Assembly: GCF_000442275.2 (NCBI RefSeq)
Contig: NZ_KE557314.1
Coordinates: 403,085-467,084 of the forward strand
Source: Litoreibacter arenae DSM 19593
GTDB taxonomy: Bacteria > Pseudomonadota > Alphaproteobacteria > Rhodobacterales > Rhodobacteraceae
Direction: 5' to 3'
DNA length: 64,000 bases
How positions within the stretch are numbered: the first letter of the stretch is position 1; every line of letters starts with the position of its first letter. Below, in pieces: positions 59,868 through 64,000 of this stretch. Below the pieces are notes generated by a model that was given only the letters and a program-made list of their open reading frames with translations, ran no database searches and was not told the origin of the DNA. Both the position numbers and the translations under genes were made by a program.

Positions 59868-62588
59868 TTATTTGGCCTGCGGCAAGGCGGCCAATGCCTC
59901 CGGCGTGAATACCCGCAGCCCCAGATCGGGGCGGTAACCGTGGATTTCGCTGACGTCGAGGGCCAGCATGAACGCTAGAATTTCTTGGCTGACAACCTGA
60001 CCCGGCACCAAGATCGGGAAGCCCGGCGGATAGGGTATGATGAACCCCGCCGACACGACCTCCTGGCCCGCGTTCAGGGCCTCCTGTAGGGAGCCGTCAA
60101 GCTCCAGATAATCGCAGTTGGTTTCCTCGTAGCTGAGATAATAGGCGGTGCGAATGTCCCCCTCCGGCGTGACGTGATCAGGCCGGAACGCGTCGTGGAA
60201 TCTGCTGAAGTCAGGCAGCGGTGGATAGGTTTCCGTCAGGTTTTTAACCCGGCGATCAAACGATATTCGCTCCATCTTGGACGCATCATCGAGCAAATCG
60301 TCCAGCTCGTTTGCGATCTCGACCAAGACCTCGATCAGATATGCCACCGAGGAGCGTGTCGTGCCGATGTTGGTCATAAACAAGACCGTGTTGCGCGAGG
60401 TTTTATTGATCTGGATGCCGTATTTATCCATCAATATCTTTGTTTTAAATGTATCGCCATCCCACCCCGTGCCCCCCACGGCCAAGGTGACGCGGGTTGC
60501 GTCCAGCACAAAATCGTCCTGCTCCCAGCAATCCCACATATCCGTCCAGCCCTGCTCGTTATCAAAATAGCTGGTCACTCCACTTTGGCGGTGTTGTTCG
60601 GGGATCATGTCACCTGCGGTCAGAACCTTGAAATATTTTTGCAACTGTGGATGACTGCTGATCGCCTTGCGCATCGACATGGCGGCCTCGATCTGGCGTT
60701 GCACAAACTCGAAGCCTTCCAACTCCACCTGTCGGCGACCCACGTCCAATGATGCGATGATCTGGTAGTTGGGCGAGGTCGACGTATGGGTCATATACGC
60801 CTCGTGAAATGACTGCTCCACTTCGCCTTTGAAGTCCTGATCGTTGATATGGATCATTGAGCCTTGTCGCAAAGAGGTCAGAGTTTTGTGGGTCGACTGT
60901 GTGGCATAAACCCTGATCCTCGCATCGGGAGGGGCGATCAGCCGAGTATCGAGTAAAGTTTCGTCGGTGGCGTCCCCAAGCTCCAGCTGTTGCTCCTCGT
61001 AGGCTCGCTTGTGTGCGTCAGTCCGCAGCCGAACCCGCAGGTTGTTGGCAGTTCGCATCCCGGTACGCTGGCGGTAGGTGGGGCTAAACCGTGCGAAGGC
61101 AAACCACGCCTCATCCCACAAGAACACGAGGTCGGGCTTGATCGCCAGACATTCCTCCATCACCCGCTCAACATTATAAACTAGGCCGTCGAACGTGCAG
61201 TTGGTGAGTAAGAGCATGCGAACCCGATGCAATTTACCCGCCGCCTTTAAAGCCAGCAACTGGTGCTTGATTTCCTTAAGAGGCACGGCACCGTACATGG
61301 AATATTCATTCAGGGGGTAGCTGTCGAGATAGACGACTTCGGCGCCCGCCAGCACCATGCCGTAGTGATGCGACTTGTGGCAGTCGCGATCCACCAGAAC
61401 GATGTCGCCGGGGCGGACCACGGCCTGCACCACAATCTTGTTGCAGGTCGATGTGCCATTGGTGGCGAAGAAAGTTTGCTTGGACCCGAAGGCTCGACTG
61501 GCCAGTTCTTGAGCTTCCTTGATAGGGCCTTGCGGTTCCAGCAGACTATCGAGACCACCGGACGTGGCTGAGGTTTCGGCGAGGAAGATGTTGGGGCCGT
61601 AGAACGCACCCATATCCTGAATCCAGTGGGATCGGGTGATGGACTTACCGCGGCTGATTGGCATCGCATGGAAGACGCCGGTTGGCTGTTTGGAATACTC
61701 AACCAAGGCTGTAAAGAAAGGAGTCTTGTTGCGAGCAGCAACGCCGCGCAAAATGTTGAGATGCAACTCCATAAAGTCTTCTTGGTTGTAGAAAACCCGC
61801 CTGCAAATTCCCAGATCAAGTCCGGCGATGTCTTCGACAGAACGCTCGGTCACCAGATAGGCATCCAATTCTGGGCGGACGCGGGCGATGAGGCGGCACA
61901 ATTCCGGGCCGTAGTCCTCGGGCAGCATGGCCTCGATTTCGCCGGTCTCGCTGGCATTGGTGATATACTTTCCAAGGATTTCGTTCTCGTTCTTGGATTT
62001 CAGCGCCAGTCCGGGGCGTACAACAATCGCCTGAATGTTGTGGTTGAAAAGCACTGCGATCAAGGCATCCTCAAGACTGGGGACGACGACGGCTTCGTAG
62101 TGAAACGGGTCCTCGGGGCGGCGCATGCGCGCTACATTGCTTTTTAGCCAGCGTTCTTGTTGGTCGTTGACGTTGTCGACGATCAGAACCTCGAAGTAGG
62201 GGCGGGCCATCGCGCGGGCTTCGGGCGACAGCAGTGCCTCGTCGTTGTGTTCTTCGTCATCGGTGCTGTCACGGTCAAGCGGGATGCTGCGGCGACGATA
62301 CGCCCCCGAGGTCAGAGCGCGCTTGACCCGGTTTACGGTGAATGACAGATCGTCAAAATTGCCATGTTCAAACTGGCGGCGCATGTGGTCAAATGCAGAC
62401 ATTCCGGGAAATGCCCAATACGGTTCAATCAGCGCAAGCGAACTGAACAGGTCGGCGACGCGAACCTTAATGGACGCGGCTTTCTTGGCATTTTGCTCAC
62501 GGCACAGAGACGTCACGGCCTCACGCAAAGCGCTCCACCTGTCGGCGCGAAGTTGGGTCGCGGAATAATAGTCGCTGACGGAATCCAT
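59868..62588 (-). CDS. Orn/Lys/Arg-decarboxylase-family PLP enzyme, large
   Basis: A 906-residue protein. The PLP fold-type I decarboxylase core (about 300-700) shows FFATNGTSTCNKIVVQA, VLVDRDCHKSHHYG, FLWDEAWFAFARFSP (cofactor Asp near 492) and YATQSTHKTLTSLRQGSMIH (Schiff-base Lys near 568). The family C-terminal domain ends with FIIPYPPGFPILVPGQ. The first 300 residues are longer than in E. coli lysine or arginine decarboxylase, which total about 715-755 residues. They contain a receiver-like wing region at about 130-265. It should decarboxylate a basic or related amino acid to an amine. The ATG at 62588 has GGAGAAGA upstream, and TTG at 62603 is less likely. Confidence 0.85.
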   Translation of the reverse strand: MDSVSDYYSATQLRADRWSALREAVTSLCREQNAKKAASIKVRVADLFSSLALIEPYWAFPGMSAFDHMRRQFEHGNFDDLSFTVNRVKRALTSGAYRRRSIPLDRDSTDDEEHNDEALLSPEARAMARPYFEVLIVDNVNDQQERWLKSNVARMRRPEDPFHYEAVVVPSLEDALIAVLFNHNIQAIVVRPGLALKSKNENEILGKYITNASETGEIEAMLPEDYGPELCRLIARVRPELDAYLVTERSVEDIAGLDLGICRRVFYNQEDFMELHLNILRGVAARNKTPFFTALVEYSKQPTGVFHAMPISRGKSITRSHWIQDMGAFYGPNIFLAETSATSGGLDSLLEPQGPIKEAQELASRAFGSKQTFFATNGTSTCNKIVVQAVVRPGDIVLVDRDCHKSHHYGMVLAGAEVVYLDSYPLNEYSMYGAVPLKEIKHQLLALKAAGKLHRVRMLLLTNCTFDGLVYNVERVMEECLAIKPDLVFLWDEAWFAFARFSPTYRQRTGMRTANNLRVRLRTDAHKRAYEEQQLELGDATDETLLDTRLIAPPDARIRVYATQSTHKTLTSLRQGSMIHINDQDFKGEVEQSFHEAYMTHTSTSPNYQIIASLDVGRRQVELEGFEFVQRQIEAAMSMRKAISSHPQLQKYFKVLTAGDMIPEQHRQSGVTSYFDNEQGWTDMWDCWEQDDFVLDATRVTLAVGGTGWDGDTFKTKILMDKYGIQINKTSRNTVLFMTNIGTTRSSVAYLIEVLVEIANELDDLLDDASKMERISFDRRVKNLTETYPPLPDFSRFHDAFRPDHVTPEGDIRTAYYLSYEETNCDYLELDGSLQEALNAGQEVVSAGFIIPYPPGFPILVPGQVVSQEILAFMLALDVSEIHGYRPDLGLRVFTPEALAALPQAK

Positions 62589-62654
62589 CGGTTCTTCTCC
62601 CAATTAGGGCTAAAACACGATGACCCCGCAACTTTATGCCGCAGACCCTCTGTT

Positions 62655-63629
62655 TTAGTTACCTGGTGTCTTGCCCATCGCGGGCGAAACCCCGAACCCC
62701 AGTTTCGGTTCGCGGTCAAATACTTCGGCCTCAGCGCTGGCTGGTACATCTACATGCAGCCCTGCGCGGGACCCCTGCTGAGGCACCTGAAGGGGCCCAA
62801 GCGTGTTCAAGAATGCGTCCGTGCCGCTGGTGCGGTCATAGACAGAGAAATCTGTGGGCCGATCGCGGAAGCTTTTGAGGACCTGACCCAGACCTTTCAT
62901 GCCCGTCTCGCGTTGGCGGCGCACCATCGACAGATCGACCTCGATCGGGAACATGTCTTCTTGACCCGCCGACTGATGCAAGACCAGAGATGTTGGATCA
63001 ACGACGAGTGACTTGCCGACACCGCCGGCGCCCAATCCGTTGACGTCAATGACATAACACTGGAACTGAGCTGCGGTCGCCCGCGCGATGGCAAGCTCCG
63101 CGTCGCGGTCAGTTGTGCCGGTCAAGACCGGGTGCAACAGCACCTCCACGCCTTGTGAGGTAAGCTGACGGGTCGTCTCGGGGAACCACATGTCGTAGCA
63201 GATCGACAAGCCAAAGCGACCCACATCTGGCACATCAAAGACGCAAAAATCCGTGCCCGCAGCGACACCCGCCTCGTAGGGAAGGAATGGGAACATCTTG
63301 GCGTAGCGGCGAATGACGTCGCCATCTGGATTGATAACCAGAGACGTATTGTAAACCTTACCGTCCTCTGGATTCGTCAAGAACATTGAGCCGGGGATCA
63401 GCCATATCTTGTGGCGGCGTGCGGCCTCGCAGAACCGATCAATAACGTCGTTTTCGGGCGGGAGCTTGAATTTTTCCAAAGGTCCAAACGGCGCGAGCTC
63501 ACTGAACAACACCATTTGAGTCCACGGGAAGCGCATCATCAGAACGTCGAGGCGCTGCATCATGCCTTCAACATTGGGCTGAAGGGCGTTGACGTACATC
63601 TGCACGCCTGCAATTGCGAAAGGGGTCAT
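62655..63629 (-). CDS. carbon-nitrogen hydrolase (nitrilase superfamily)
   Basis: A 324-residue amidase-type enzyme with the Glu-Lys-Cys triad: Glu44 in FSELAPFG, Lys111 in RYAKMFPFLPYEAG (with supporting Glu119) and Cys144 in LSICYDMWFPE. RATAAQFQCYVIDVNGLG and GKSLVVDPTSLVL follow in family order. It would hydrolyse or form an amide, nitrile or carbamoyl bond. The substrate is unknown. I chose the ATG at 63629 because it begins the family N-terminus. The frame extends 16 codons upstream. It is the first gene of the accessory operon. Confidence 0.87.
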   Translation of the reverse strand: MTPFAIAGVQMYVNALQPNVEGMMQRLDVLMMRFPWTQMVLFSELAPFGPLEKFKLPPENDVIDRFCEAARRHKIWLIPGSMFLTNPEDGKVYNTSLVINPDGDVIRRYAKMFPFLPYEAGVAAGTDFCVFDVPDVGRFGLSICYDMWFPETTRQLTSQGVEVLLHPVLTGTTDRDAELAIARATAAQFQCYVIDVNGLGAGGVGKSLVVDPTSLVLHQSAGQEDMFPIEVDLSMVRRQRETGMKGLGQVLKSFRDRPTDFSVYDRTSGTDAFLNTLGPLQVPQQGSRAGLHVDVPASAEAEVFDREPKLGFGVSPAMGKTPGN

Positions 63630-64000
63630 GTCTTGAATACTCCGTGAAAACAGAGGCGTCCCATCGGGGTCGTCCATCTCATCGTTTCACGCATCTTCTA
63701 GGCCCTTACATCCGGAACGGAAATAGGTGATCGGCGTACGCCCCAATTGGTTTGACCAAGCATCCGCCACGAAAAGCACAGCCAATAAGAACTCAAAAGT
63801 CTGCCGAACTCGGCCTTCTCTTGCAACAAGATTCATAGAATGCAGGGAAAAACGTTTAATATTTTTATCAAAGCGCTCGTATTCTGGTCAAGATGAGCAA
63901 GCTAACCCGTGATAATGCGCGACGCTTGGGCCCTTAGACTCATCGAAGTTAGATATGCTGAGTCCAGTTAGCGTGTTTGGCGACGACGCAATCCGGCCTC
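63630..64000. other. gene-free leader of the accessory operon
   Basis: About 370 bp with lower GC than the cob regions. It should contain the promoter of the nitrilase-decarboxylase-ATP-grasp-C45 genes. A 61-codon frame at 63727-63912 has no ribosome site or protein-like composition. No RNA class was recognised. Confidence 0.4.

Noticed and set aside
63727-63912. 61-codon frame near the right end
   Set aside because: It has no ribosome site, a low-complexity polar composition and lies in AT-rich leader DNA.

Overview
The window looks like chromosomal DNA of a marine alphaproteobacterium of the Rhodobacterales (Roseobacter-type Rhodobacteraceae). This is inferred from the GC-rich, strongly biased coding sequence, the aerobic-type cobalamin genes (cobH/I/J/L/M, cobN, cobO), the CbtAB cobalt transporter under a B12 riboswitch, an HvrA/H-NS-like protein and the slt/dapA/smpB neighbourhood. 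No rRNA, convincing tRNA, CRISPR array or intact insertion sequence was seen. Genes are dense, with many 1-10 bp overlaps.

Layout. 1-11.6 kb is mostly housekeeping: the end of alanine dehydrogenase, mscL, a glutathione transferase, pheS and pheT with an unknown ORF coupled between them, rpmI-rplT, pyruvate kinase and several small conserved or secreted proteins. 11.6-14.4 kb is a dat-dgcA-dgcN operon for D-amino-acid/D-glutamate catabolism. 14.5-17.7 kb holds a TIM-barrel isomerase, a membrane desaturase, a divergent LysR regulator and a small unknown. 17.7-24.3 kb is a tightly overlapped cobalamin operon on the minus strand (cobM, a CbiG-CobJ fusion, cobI, cobL, cobH, cbiX and a small His-motif protein). 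24.6-28.4 kb has a glutathionyl-hydroquinone reductase-like gene, a degenerate receiver protein, and DUF1636-cobC-cobD. 28.4-34.5 kb holds a lytic transglycosylase, an H-NS-like protein, a secreted PRC-barrel protein and smc. 34.7-42.8 kb is a second cobalamin block: riboswitch, cbtB, cbtA, cobW, a GNAT gene, cobN, two small lipoproteins and cobO.

43-52.3 kb holds a TPP enzyme, a VOC protein, a divergent pair resembling the two halves of MnmC, a DMT exporter, slt, dapA, glsA and smpB. 52.6-56.3 kb holds a secreted EF-hand protein and sseA coupled to an aromatic/aspartate aminotransferase. 56.3-63.6 kb appears to be an accessory segment. It starts with a duplicated aminotransferase 3' end bracketing a PPOX-type flavoprotein and a transposase-like scrap, and continues with four minus-strand genes: nitrilase-superfamily amidase, large PLP amino-acid decarboxylase, ATP-grasp ligase and C45/Ntn acyltransferase-hydrolase.

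How the genes work together. The three cobalamin blocks cover corrin-ring methylation and rearrangement (CobI, J, M, L, H), cobalt uptake and insertion (CbtAB, CobW, CobN, CbiX), adenosylation (CobO) and the aminopropanol arm (CobC, CobD). cobA, cobG/cobZ, cobF, cobK, cobB, cobS/T, cobQ, cobP/U/V are not in the window. The best candidate for an undescribed system is the four-enzyme cluster at 57.4-63.6 kb, whose chemistry (decarboxylation to an amine, ATP-dependent ligation, amide hydrolysis or acyl transfer) suggests a pathway for making and breaking amine conjugates.
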